The notes beneath the pieces are model-generated. The model made no database searches. It was not told the origin of the DNA and worked only from the letters and a program-made list of their open reading frames with translations. From positions 1,785,336 through 1,849,335 of the forward strand of contig UYJD01000003.1 in NCBI GenBank assembly GCA_900618795.1: a stretch of DNA of 64,000 nt, given 5' to 3'. This stretch comes from Cyanodermella asteris (taxonomy: Eukaryota > Ascomycota > Lecanoromycetes > Ostropales > Stictidaceae). Below, piece by piece: positions 52,836 to 64,000 of this stretch. How positions within the stretch are numbered: position 1 is the stretch's first letter; each line of letters starts with the position of its first letter. The position numbers and the translations under genes are program-made.

Positions 52836-53647
52836 GATGCCGAGGTTCACGATTCTGGAAGATAAGCGGATTTCAAAAGGCGATAAGCGACCACTAAACA
52901 AGCTCCAAAGTCTTCGCCCGGTCGACCGATGCTTATTGATGCGATGGAAGACTCTATTTGGAACAGCACAATCGCTGGGAGCTGCCCAAAGCGGCAAAAA
53001 GTCCACGTCCGAACTCGCCGGACATCTCCACCACCACCACCACTAACAATCTTGGAAGTTTTCTGATTGACTCCGACTTTCGGCGCTCTGATGCGAAGGC
53101 TGGTTTGGAGCACAATATTACGCACTGGAGCATATGATGGCGTTACGGATCAACGGCGTTCAGGATGGTTAAGATCCAAGATACCCAGATCAATGGTACT
53201 ATTTGTTTCGGTTCATACCTCAAGACATTTACTGCAGCATTATCGGGATTGCGGGATAATGTCTTTGCACTGGTCGGAATGCAATGTGGGGGAACCACGG
53301 CTGTGGACTCATAAGCTCACGCGCTCGTGATGGCCGGAATATGCAGATTCATGTGGAGGCTCCTGGCTACATGAGCAAACGGAACCGCGTAAGCAAGATC
53401 CAATAAACACGAGTATTACATTCACAAACAAAACCATCATTGTAAACGTATTCGTAAACTTGACCAGATCCATTCGTGCGCCTTTGTGCATGACATTTCC
53501 TGGCACCTTGAAACATACGCGGAGTCTTGCCCGACGCTAGATCTCAAACTCAAAAAAATATGCATCACAAAGTCTGCACGGGATCTCTGCAGAGTACCGC
53601 AGAGCAACCCCACCAATGCACCATCTGCGTGTGCGCCAAGTTCCGAC
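52836..53647. other. Intergenic region
   Basis: No supported gene. It holds the 3' flank of the Gln-rich gene and the promoter of the Utp21 gene. The frame before the Utp21 ATG is open to 53486, so a longer N-terminus is formally possible. Confidence 0.45.
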
Positions 53648-56600
53648 ATGCCTGCTGCTATAGTTCGCAGTGATGATGGCCCAGTGACCAAAAGGCAGAA
53701 AGTCACAGCCGCCGGCCCGCCAAAGGCAGCTCAAGGGTCTCGAATCTTTGCGCCGTACCGAGTAAGTAGCTAATTCTCACATTCTACGACTCGGGAAGCT
53801 CACAATCTCTCCACAGACAGTCGGCCTGGTATCGCCTACAGCTGTACCGTTCACGTTAGTTCCCTTGGGCAAAACTACTTTTCAGATCACCACCTCCACC
53901 AGCCGCAACCTCCATACCTACGATTTGCGCCGCGGCTTGCAGCTCGTCTTCATCACCCGTCCTCAAACTCCGTCTCAGATCACAGCGACACATGCTTGGA
54001 AAGACCTGGTTTTCGCCGCCTTCGGTACCGGCGCCAGGAAAGATCAAGGCGTATGGGTATACAAAAGAGGACGCAAGGTGGGCGAGCTTCAGCAGCCGAG
54101 CGCTCAGACACCCTCACCAATTACGCAGCTTCACATCTTCGGCTCCTGGCTGGTTGGTGTGTCTTCAGAATGGATTCATGTCTGGAAGACTGGGACGTGG
54201 GAACACTACGCCTCCTTGAATGTGTCGAGCGGAATCGGAGCAGCTGGGGCGAAGGTCAGATTTTCTGGGCCGATTTGCAGCGTGCCCACGCTCTTGAACA
54301 AGATACTGGTTGGAAAGAGTTATGGGAGCGTTGATATATGGAACGTCAACACGGGCAGGCTTGTCTACACTATTGTGCCGAAAACTGCACAGACCGGCGA
54401 GGTTACCGCTCTTGCCCCGGCACCGGCATTGGGGTTGGTTGGCATCGCGCGGGCTGACAACAGCCTTATCATTCATGACATTTACCGCGACACTACTGTC
54501 CTCAGACTCAAGTCGTCGACTCGAGTGTCGAGCATCAGTTTCAGAACCGACGGTCAGGGCGCCGGTCAGGAAGGTCAGCAAGATGGTGTCATGGTCACGG
54601 CTGGTGAGGATAGTGGCGATGTGACAATCTGGGATCTCAACGACGGCGGTCGTGTTATGGGTGTCCTCCGCAACGCGCACAATCCACCCTCAGGATCAGG
54701 CTCTGTCAGCGGTGGGATAAGCAAAGTGGACTTTCTTTCCGGTCAGGGCGTATTGGTATCAACCGGACGAGACAACTCCCTCAAGACTTGGATATTTGAT
54801 GAAAGCCCATTCTCGGCGGTACCTCGAATTTTGCACAGTCGGAGCGGACATGCGGCGCCAGTCACGAGCCTTCAGTTCCTCCCCGCGGAGTCGGACGGTG
54901 CAGATGCAATTGGCAAGTGGCTTCTCAGCGCGGGTCGTGATCGAAGTCTGTGGGGATGGAGCTTGCGAAAGGATGGTCAAAGCACAGAAATCAGCCAAGG
55001 AAACATCCGCAAGAAAGCTAAGAAACTTGGCTTCAATGGCAAAAATCTCGACATGGATACAAGCTCAGTACTGGAAGACCTCAAAGCACCGGAAATCACC
55101 TGCATGGCTTCGAATTTGAACCGCGATGGTGGGATGGGGGCATCAACTGGTGGAGGTGCGGTCTGGGCCAATGTCACGACGAAACAAGTCGATCCTCATG
55201 CTCCCGTCACTGGCTGGGAAAGCATGGTAACGGGGCATAAGGGTGACAAGTACGCTCGAACTTGGTTTTGGGGACGCAAAAAGGCAGGCCGATGGGCGTT
55301 TGAGACCAGCGACGGCACGGAAGTCAGAAGTGTTGCAATGAGCCCATGCGGTACTTTCGCCTTTGTTGGTTCAGCAGGCGGGTCCATCGACATGTACAAT
55401 TTGCAGTCAGGGCATCATCGACGGAGGTTTCCAGCTCCCTTGACGCCGGCTCAGGCTAAGCAGATCAAGCTCAGGGAAGCACAAAGAGCTGAAGGCATTG
55501 ACGTTCCAGCGACATCGGCAGCCGAATCCAAATTAGGGCGAGGCAAGCACACCAGAGATGTCACTGGAATCGTTGTTGACAACATGAACCGGACGGTGAT
55601 CAGCTGCGGCCTGGATGGGAAGATCAAATTCTGGGACTTCATGACTGGTGTGCTGGAGCATGAAATCGACTGGGACCCCATGACTTCGATAACAGGAAGC
55701 AAATTTCACCGCTCAAGTGAGCTTCTCGCCCTGACTTGTGACGATCTCTCGATACGAGTAATCGATATCGAGACCCGAAAATTGGTCAGAGAATTCTGGG
55801 GATGCGTCGGTCAAATCAAGGACTTTACGTTCTCCAACGACGGCCGATGGATCGTTGCGGCATCAATGGACTCGATGCTCCGAGTTTGGGACTTACCTAC
55901 CGGACACCTGATCGACGTGGTGAGGCTGGACAGCGTCTGTACCGCCCTCTCCTTCTCGCCGACCGGCGAATTCCTAGCAACAGCGCACGCCGAAAGCATC
56001 GGCGTCAGCATCTGGTCGAACCGCGCACTCTTCAAACACATCTCCACCCGCCAGGTCCAAGACACTGAGACAGCTCGAATCATGCTTCCCACCGACTCGG
56101 GCGAAGGCGCCCAATCCCTCCTCGCCGCAGCCTTCGAAGACGACGACACACCCGAGGAAGATCCCACCGCCGGCACATCCTCCCTCGTCGACCAACTCAG
56201 CTCCGACATGACCACACTGTCTCTCGTCCCACGCTCCCGCTGGCAGACGCTCCTGCACATCGACCTGATTGCAGCGCGAAACAAACCCATCGAGCCGCCC
56301 AAAGCTCCGGAGAAAGCACCCTTCTTCCTCCCGTCTCTCGAGAAACCCAAGACCGCTCCTAAACCGGATGCGTCGACGGAGGCGGAGACTTCCGCACTAG
56401 CCATCACGGCATCCGAACGCTCCCGCATCACCGCCCTCCAAAAACACAGCTCCCAAAGACCATTTGCGACCCTCTTAGCTGCCGCCGCGACCGGCGACCA
56501 CGAGCCATTCATCGCCCACGTGAAATCCCTCCCTCCGTCCGCCGCCGACATAGAAATCCGCAGCTTACGACCCGACTCTGAGGACGAATCGGTAGACGAG

Positions 56601-56840
56601 TTGGCGGCGTTTGTACGTGCACTAGCGGAGCGGCTGAGGCAGAAGAGGGATTACGAGGTCGTGCAGGCTTGGATGGCAGTGTTTTTGAGGATTCACGGCG
56701 GGCAGGCGGTGGGGACGGTGGAGAGGAGGCGGGAATTGGAGGAGTGGAAGGCTGTACATGAGGAGGAACAACGACGGATCGGGGGGTTGGTTGGGTATTG
56801 TGGGGGGGTTGTGCAGTTTTTGAGGAGTGCGAGAGCGTAA
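53648..56840 (+). CDS. UTP21: U3 snoRNP / SSU processome protein Utp21 (WDR36)
   Basis: Exons 53648-53761 and 53817-56840, with a 55-nt intron (GTAAGT donor, CCACAG acceptor, phase 0), give 1045 aa. The N-terminus has a basic stretch (TKRQKV) before the opening RIFAPYRTVGLVSPTAVPF, which is the usual Utp21 start. Many WD repeats follow (for example VDIWNVNTGRLVYTI, VTIWDLNDGGRVMGV, IKFWDFMTGVLEHEIDW, LRVWDLPTGHLIDVV), as in the tandem propellers of this protein. From about residue 800 the Utp21 C-terminal domain follows (SRWQTLLHIDLIAARNKP, then PFFLPSLEKPK and a helical end). It belongs to the UTP-B module that binds early pre-rRNA in the nucleolus. Length and order fit orthologues well. Confidence 0.93.
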
Positions 56841-58847
56841 CTTGGAACTGAATACGATTCCGTACCAGATTTGCAGTACGCATTATGAGTTGCGATGTGT
56901 GCCGATGAAAACAATCATAATGAACATACTCAATGTGAATTCATTCATCGTCCATGCCAATGAGTACTGCGTTGCACAAAACTTGAGGATGCTAAACATT
57001 TCATGGCACGTGTCAGGGACGAATGTGATGTGTGCTGCGAGCATCTCACCGTGACTAAAGACGGAGTGATAGAGAGAGACAAAGTTCAGGGGAAGTCAAT
57101 AATCTGAATAAAAGCTTAGATATGAACGAGCGAACTATCGACATTTTTCTTTGCAAGCGATCGCAGATGGCAAGCAAGCGAGGTTAGAGCAGGAGTGGCC
57201 AGGTACCTGATTACAGGCAAGTGGCAAGCCTTTTTGCACATGATCGGTGATCTGAACAAAATCAGATGTCAGCCGTTTCACGCGCCAGAGCTCACGACGG
57301 CTAACCATGCAAAAAAGTCGACGTCACGTTATCGGTTAGGGCGAAAATGATCGTTGATTATTGTTAGCGCCGTGGTGGCTAGATCTGATCTGGAGATGGG
57401 ATCGAGCAGATGAATTTGACGAATCGTGTTTACGACGACCGAATGATAATCTCTTGTTCAGGTCAAGCTCAAGTCGACAAATCCGGTTTTTGAGATGAGT
57501 AGCCATCTGGTGGCTTGCAATGGCGCTGACGGTCGACTTGTCTCGTTTCGTTAATTCCCAGAAGCCCTCCCTGGCCTCCTCTGTGTTTCCATACACCATC
57601 ACACAAGTTCCAAATCTTCATCGATGTGAGAATACAACATTAATGGTATCGACCTGCGGACCATGCGCTCGCCGGGGTGTAAGCTCGGAGAAAGGGGCGG
57701 CCCGGGACTCGACGTAGTTTAATAGGAGGCGGCCTCGGCGGCTCCGGCGGCCAGGAGTCGATCAGGGATCCCAGGGCTCGTGCGGACGGACAGGAGACAC
57801 AGACAGCGGAGAGGTCGCTCAGGAGGCCCTGAACCGGGGCCCAACTGTGCAGATTAGTACCTAGAGGTACCTATCTACCGGCGGAGCACGACAGGAGATG
57901 CCACTTTCCGAGGAAACACGCACGAACAACAGCAAGATCCTATACACACACGGATCGATGTGTTCGATCTCGAGGGAGGAACAGCGTGAGACCCTGCAGA
58001 CGTTTGAGCGTTGGATGCGTACCGGCCCTTGTATACGTACACTGCAGCACGCACGTACATACGGTGCAGAGGTAATTGCGATGTGAGACAAGCGCCCGGA
58101 AAAAGGAGGGACTGGATTTTTGGTCTTTGGGTTTGTTGGCTTTGGAGGCTTTGATTGGGTCGTGGCGGTTGCCGAAGCAGCGCGGGCCGCCGCTAGAGCA
58201 ACCGGTCAGACGCGTTTAGGGGACAATCTACGGGGGCGGCTTAGAGAGTCTGACCCCTGTACACAGCGATTGCGACTCTACACACCGCAGCGAGGCGGCG
58301 GCATCAAAACACGCCAGTGCACGTGTGCGTGATAATATTCGATGCGCAGCTTGGGAGAGGCGCCTCCAAGCAAGCTGTATACGTGTGCAGCCAGGCCATC
58401 AATCTAGCCAGAACTTGTCAGATCATCGGTAGATCTGCATGTATTTTGACACCTACCTGAACTAGGGAGACGACTCTTCTGTGCTGCCGCGTTGAGGTGA
58501 GCCAGTGCCGGCTGCTCCCACCATCTCACATCCCGTACTCTCAATCCCTGTCTGCATTCTAAGTACTCCTGTGAACTCGCTCACCCACAAGACGCCGGCT
58601 CCCTCTGCTCGAGCCTGCATCAGCATCTGCATCGACAACACCCACACCCGACCCACACGTTCATTGCCTTTCCATTGCACCGCTTCCACCATATCCTCCA
58701 CACTACTGCCCTCTGCACGCGCGAAAAGAATGGGACTCGGCCCGCCGCCAAACACGCCCTTTTGAGCGACCTACACCACGCTGCAGCTCCACCACCACAC
58801 CTCGATCGCTGCCCGGCAACGAAATGCCGCCTGCTCGCCTTTGAACA
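56841..58847. other. Long upstream region of the DYRK kinase
   Basis: No supported gene in 2 kb. The part from about 57650 is GC-richer, and 58480-58847 is C-rich on the plus strand, as in a long leader of a regulatory gene. It also holds the Utp21 3' flank. Confidence 0.45.
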
Positions 58848-61800
58848 ATGGCAAACCCGCGCTACCCCATGCCGGCCGGGCCAGAAGGAGGGCGAGACTG
58901 GAACAATCACGAAGGTGCGTGCTTCCCCAGCTGAACCTGAAGAAATACAGGATGCTCCGTATAATTCTACGCAATCCCGCCCGCACGCCCGCTTGCCACC
59001 GTCCACGCCTCCTGCATGCAGGAAAGCATGTAATCTTACTGACGCCGGCTGACCGTGTCTCACAGCTCGAGCTCCCTCGCTCAAACCCTCGACCGTCGAT
59101 TCGGACAACGGTTCGAGCTCAGACGCCCGCCAGAGCATCGACGACCCGTCCAGAAAACATGCTCCCAATCCTAACCGTCGTCAATCTGTCCGTCCTGCCA
59201 AACAGCCACAGGGTGCAAGACCTCTGACTCGATCGCCCTCGAAACTGCCCACCAGCGGCGCCATGAGGGAATCTACGAGGATTGCCTCGGGCAGCAGCGT
59301 CAGGGGGCCGCCTGTACCGCGATCGAGGCAGAGCAGCTACAATCTCGGCAATCAGGGCTTCGATTTCGCAACCGGTCCGGCAGGTGCTCGTACATCTGTC
59401 CAGTCGCAAGACAACGTCTCCTTCCTCCCGGCCGTCAATTTCGATGACCTACACAATAGCATTACACTGGGGGAACCCAGCCTGGACGCGGCCACGAAGA
59501 CAAAGAGAGGGCTAATGCAGGCCCCTAGCTTGAGCAACCTGCGAGAAGAGAGACAGCCCATGCGTGGGAGACAGAGCATGATGCCCACGACGAGTGCAGA
59601 ACAGGGGGTTCCGAGGAGTGGCTCGTTCATGAGACAGAATAATACACGCATGAACGACGGGGCCGGCCCAACACATCCGCCAGGGACTACGGTTCCCATG
59701 GGTCCTCCAGCTGCACAAGCAACAGCAGCAAGATCGAACCGAAGACAGAGCCATTTTCCAACGTCAGTCTCGACGACAGCCATTTCTAAACCTCCCCGGA
59801 AATCGATTGGCCCGGGCATCCTTACTCAGAGTGCGTCTAGCTATGCATTTCTGCAAGACGAACCGCAACTCAACGAACATCGACAGTCGACCTACAGGAG
59901 ACGCCAGTCCAAGCACGAGTCGAGTGGCTCGACAGATGTTGGAAACATGCAGAATGGCATGCAAAATAGAGCAGCAAAGGCCAGGTCACAGTACGCCATG
60001 GCCGGACAGGATCCGGACATGCTCACTATGCCGAATGATAACGTGAGCAACCCATGGTCGACATCGCATTCCCCTGGAAGAGAAGGAACACAAGAAGCTG
60101 GCACACCCGGGTCTGGAAGACGAATGTCCATCAATCCCGCAGCGGCAGGAGTCGGTGGGCTCGGTGCTAGGACCATTAGTCCGACCGATGTGAAGAGGAT
60201 GAAGCGGTTGTCGATGATGCAGAGTTCTGCCAGGAGCTCGCCTCCGATGACCGCTTCTGATGCTCCTCCTCCGTTTCCGGTCCAATACCAGGAATCGCCG
60301 CCCACAAGCGCAGGACGACGGAAGAGCGGTTCTCTGCCCTCATCTAGTCGCAACACCCCCGATGCCGCACGAAGATCGCGACACGGCAGCGTTTCGAATC
60401 AAATCTGGCAGAATATGCCTGGTTCTGGGCGTGCTGAGTCGCTTACATCTGACCCGAAGTCGCCGACATTGAAAGCAAGGCCAGATGGGCCTGAGAATGG
60501 AATTGTTCCTCCAGTTCCAGCGATTCCCAAGGCGTACGAATCGCCAAAGAACGAACAAGACATTTTATTTACAACAGCCAGCCACAAGTCTATGGTTCTT
60601 CAGCAGGAGGTGGAAAGCGAACAGAGTCAGTCTCCTGCGGAGTACGTTTCAGCTAGGTCTAGTAAAGCTAGCTATCGTGAACCGACGAGGGTGGCGGACA
60701 CGCCCAATTCCATTCGAGGATACGCGGAGGGTTTACAGCAAGCTATGAAGAATGGAGCGGATACAGCCCCTGGCAGAAGGAAGCGTGATCCTCCCAGGCT
60801 TCCGCCTCTGAATCTCCTACCTCTGAGCACGCCTACAGCGGAGAAGATTGCAGGTATGCAGAACCGAGCGTCGGTCGCCGCTTCAGGAACTGTGACTCCG
60901 CCGAGGAAACTCACAAAAACACCCACGACTCCGATGACAGCTTCGAAAGCTGCTTTTCCCTCGAGTTACCACCAACAAGACGCAACCGCGCCCATGCCAA
61001 TTTCGGCTAGAAGTAATACTTCGCAGTTCGTCAACGCAGGTGAATACGCATCATTCAGGCCGCCTAGTAGTGCCGCCTCAAGCATCAAGGGGAATGACAA
61101 GGAAAAAGGAAGGCATTCACCTTTCGTATCTTCGTCACTGCCGAAATCGAATAGTGAATTTGGCATGTTACGTGGAAAGCCAAGCATCGACAGGAGCATC
61201 AGCACAGTCAGCTCCGACATGAAGTCTTCGAGGCTTGCTGGTCCTCGCGCGCAACCATCGGGAAGCCACCTACGAAGGCAATCTGCGGTTCAGGGAGCCG
61301 CAACAGACACTGAAGCATCGAATTCGTCTTTCGGCAGCAATATCAGACGAAAACTGAGCTTGACGCGTCGACGAAGTTCTTCAAAAGTCGAAGATCAGCC
61401 ACCTCGACCACCGGCTCATTCCAGCATGCCACCACCCAAGTTGCCCGCGTCTGCGACCACCGGTAACCTTGCTGCAGCAGCGCAGGGACCGAAGACAAAT
61501 TTCTTGGTATCGAGACGAAAGTCATCATACCCCGAAGGATTTGCGAGGGGTGGTCAAAACGGTGACGCCAGTGGTCAGGAGCCACCTGTGCGGAAATCAT
61601 TCGAATACAGGACGTTGGACCCCAAGGCCCGAAGTAGTGTCAGTAGCATGTCGGAACGATTCACTCAGGCGAACGGCCATGGCCAAGGCAGGAATCCCAG
61701 GCCCGCCATTGACACAAAACTCGATCGCGACGATCTCGTTGCCGAGCAGGAAATGGCAAAATTGGCTTTGCGGCGCAAGAAGACAGAGATTGAGGCGAGA

Positions 61801-63383
61801 GAACTTGACGCTTTACGGCAGCGTGCCGTACCTGTGGATCGCATCTCGCCAACGACTGCGCTCCGTACTCAGCAGCTGAACGTGTTTGAACGTGGTGAAA
61901 TTGTCGACTACGACAGCATCTACTTTACAGGCACATCGACCGCCGAGAAGCTTGTGGGCAACCTGGAATCCGATACCGCCAATTTTGGATACGACGACGA
62001 GCGCGGAGACTACAATATCGTACTTGGGGACCATCTCGCTTATCGGTATGAGGTTGTGGATGTTCTCGGCAAAGGTAGTTTCGGTCAGGTCGTGCGATGT
62101 GTCGATCACAGAACTGGTGGTCTGGTCGCGGTCAAGATCATCCGGAACAAGAAGCGCTTCCACCAGCAGGCTCTGGTGGAGGTCAACATTCTGCAGAAGC
62201 TGAAAGAATGGGTAAGCTTGTCTTTCGTAACTGATCACCATATGCTGACAATGTTTAGGACCCCGAAGGAACCCATAGCATGGTCAGCTTTACGCAGAGC
62301 TTCTATTTCCGCGGTCATCTGTGCATCTCAACGGAGCTTCTCGGCATGAATCTGTACGAGTTCATCAAAATCCACGATTTCCGTGGCTTCTCACTCAAGC
62401 TTATCCGGCGCTTCGCGAAGCAGATGATCAACTCGCTCGTCCTGCTCAAAGGCAAAAAGGTCATTCACTGCGATCTGAAACCCGAGAACGTTCTTCTCGC
62501 ACATCCGGCGCACTCGGAGATCAAAGTGATCGATTTCGGTTCTAGCTGTATGGAGAACGAGAAGGTGTACACCTACATTCAGTCTCGATTCTACCGTTCG
62601 CCCGAAGTCATCCTGGGAATGAACTACGGCATGCCAATCGACATGTGGTCGCTTGGCTGCATCTTGGCTGAGCTGCTGACTGGTTTCCCGCTCTTCCCTG
62701 GTGAAAACGAACAAGAGCAACTTGCTTGCATTATGGAAGTATTTGGGCCTCCGGATAAGCACCTTATCGAGAAGTCTACGCGTCGCAAGCTCTTCTTCGA
62801 CTCTCTTGGAAAGCCGCGATCGGTAGTCAGCAGCAAAGGCAAGAGGAGAAGGCCGAGTTCGAAAACTTTACAGTCAGCTATTCGCTGCGATGATGATGCA
62901 TTCCTCGATTTCCTGACAAGGTGCTTGAGATGGGATCCCGAGCGACGACTGAAGCCGGATGAAGCCGCCCAGCATGAATTCATTACAGGCATCAAAGTCC
63001 AGGCTGCACCAAAGACGATCAGAAGCATCACCCAACCGCACCTGGTCAACGCCTCACCAGTCAAACGACTAAGTTCAACCTCCACTCGACCACTCCCAAA
63101 CGTACCCGACCCTGCTCCTGGCGCTGCGCGTCAAAGTCTGGCAGGACGCGTCCGGGACATCAGCCCAGCAAAAGCCGCAGTCCCAAAAAGACACAGTACC
63201 GTCGGCGGAGGTCTCGGCGGCATCAACCCGGCAGTGAAGCGACAGACAAACAACGGCCAACCTGCTCCCGGCAGTGGCCTCCCACGACTCGGCATGGCCC
63301 GGCAGGTCAGCGGCAAGCAAGAGATGGCCAGTGCGGCCGCAGCGGCGGCCACGGCGGTGAGTGTTGGAAACCAGAGGGCTTAG
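58848..63383 (+). CDS. DYRK-family protein kinase, Pom1-like
   Basis: Exons 58848-58914, 59066-62211 and 62259-63383 give 1445 aa. The 151-nt first intron is phase 1 and links MANPRYPMPAGPEGGRDW to a long Ser/Pro/Arg-rich region. The 47-nt second intron splits the kinase domain (KEW/DPEGTH). About 1000 N-terminal residues look disordered, with many SP/TP and RRxS sites. The kinase domain runs from about 1015: Gly loop LGKGSFGQV, Lys1046 (VAVKII), catalytic HCDLKPEN with Asp1143, DFG with Asp1163, and the DYRK activation loop Tyr1175-Thr-Tyr1177 (YTYIQSRFYRSPE). A basic, Ala-rich C-tail follows. In fission yeast, Pom1 forms polar gradients that set division site and timing. The gene is assigned by family features; orthology to Pom1 rather than another DYRK is likely, not proven. 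Confidence 0.9.
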
Positions 63384-64000
63384 GCAGCTGCAAAGCGGGA
63401 AGAGCGGTTTACTGATACGTATGACAGAGGAAGAAGTAAGAGAGCATGCTTGGAAGGGAGACGATGTCGTGAGAGGGATGTAAGCGAACGGTGTCGTTTG
63501 GACTTTTTGGCCAAGAGGACTTTTTCTCAGTAGACGGCGAGCCGAAACATTTTTTTGGTGGGAAGAACAGGTGAAAGTGAGCGGAGACGTATTGTGTGAA
63601 ACGAGAGGATTCAAAACAGGTGGGAGAGGAACAGCGCATCATTTGTCCATACTATACCCCATCGCTCTCATGACTCAAGGGCGAAGAGATCCTTGTTGAA
63701 TTTCTGCATTCCGTTTGGCGTTCAGGCGACGAGAACCGGGGCAAGGTTGTCTTTTGGTACGGCGTGGTGTGGTGTGGTGTGTCAAAGAATTCCAGTCAAG
63801 GGGCTCTGGATGGCGGACGAGCGGGGGAATGAGATCCAAAGATTGATGGAAATGAAGGAATGCGCGAGAGAAACAAAACCACACCACAACCACAAAAACG
63901 AATGAAAACAATACTTCCCCAGGAATTGCCCATATCAGAAGCCCCATGTACGGCCGACGGAGACGATGAACGAGAATCAGAATTTTTGAAAAAAGTGTGT
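63384..64000. other. 3' flank of the DYRK kinase
   Basis: No gene is seen. It should hold the 3' UTR. A short GTGGT microsatellite lies near 63758-63780. Confidence 0.5.

Overview
The window reads as nuclear DNA of a filamentous ascomycete (Pezizomycotina). Evidence: short GT-AG introns of about 43-150 nt with CTAAC/CTGAC branch points, compact intergenic spacers near housekeeping genes, and recognisable fungal orthologues (mitochondrial mL50, cytosolic eL13, amphiphysin Rvs167, Utp21, a Pom1-type DYRK kinase). A Dothideomycete such as a Mycosphaerellales/Capnodiales black fungus is my best guess from gene style, but this is inference. Two N runs (25831-26149 and 52204-52228) mark a draft scaffold. 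I found no convincing tRNA, rRNA, CRISPR array or transposon.

Layout. 0-5 kb: mL50, a small hydrophilic protein with a probable 5' UTR intron, and two single-span membrane proteins. 5-17 kb: a metabolic and secreted block with a decayed GH130-like glycosidase, a secreted DUF4185-like protein, a secreted type-B carboxylesterase, a pirin, a cyanamide-hydratase-type HD protein, a hot-dog thioesterase and a JmjC/cupin oxygenase. 17-35 kb: a gene-sparse block dominated by a same-strand set of five related proteins. Each carries one C2H2 finger introduced by a Gly-Ile/Leu-Gly motif, here called the GIG-finger family. One copy is a pseudogene, and a sixth relict may be present. 35-46 kb: long empty stretches with Rvs167 and several orphans. 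46-64 kb: a flavin monooxygenase, eL13, a small Q-rich protein, Utp21 and the DYRK kinase.

How the genes fit together. The flanks are ordinary housekeeping territory (ribosome and ribosome biogenesis, endocytosis/actin, cell polarity). The centre is accessory-like: paralogues, pseudogenes, an inverted duplication and orphans. The GIG-finger array is the strongest candidate for something undescribed. Its copies share a pre-finger beta-rich segment, a phase-1 intron in four of the five copies, a C-X2/4-C-X12-H-X4-H finger and, in three of five, a post-finger Asp/Ala-His-Pro-Thr motif. Their flanking tails are unrelated (NLS and acidic, Q/H-rich, or long novel C-termini), which suggests a diversifying family of nuclear, possibly nucleic-acid-binding proteins. 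Function is not known from the sequence.
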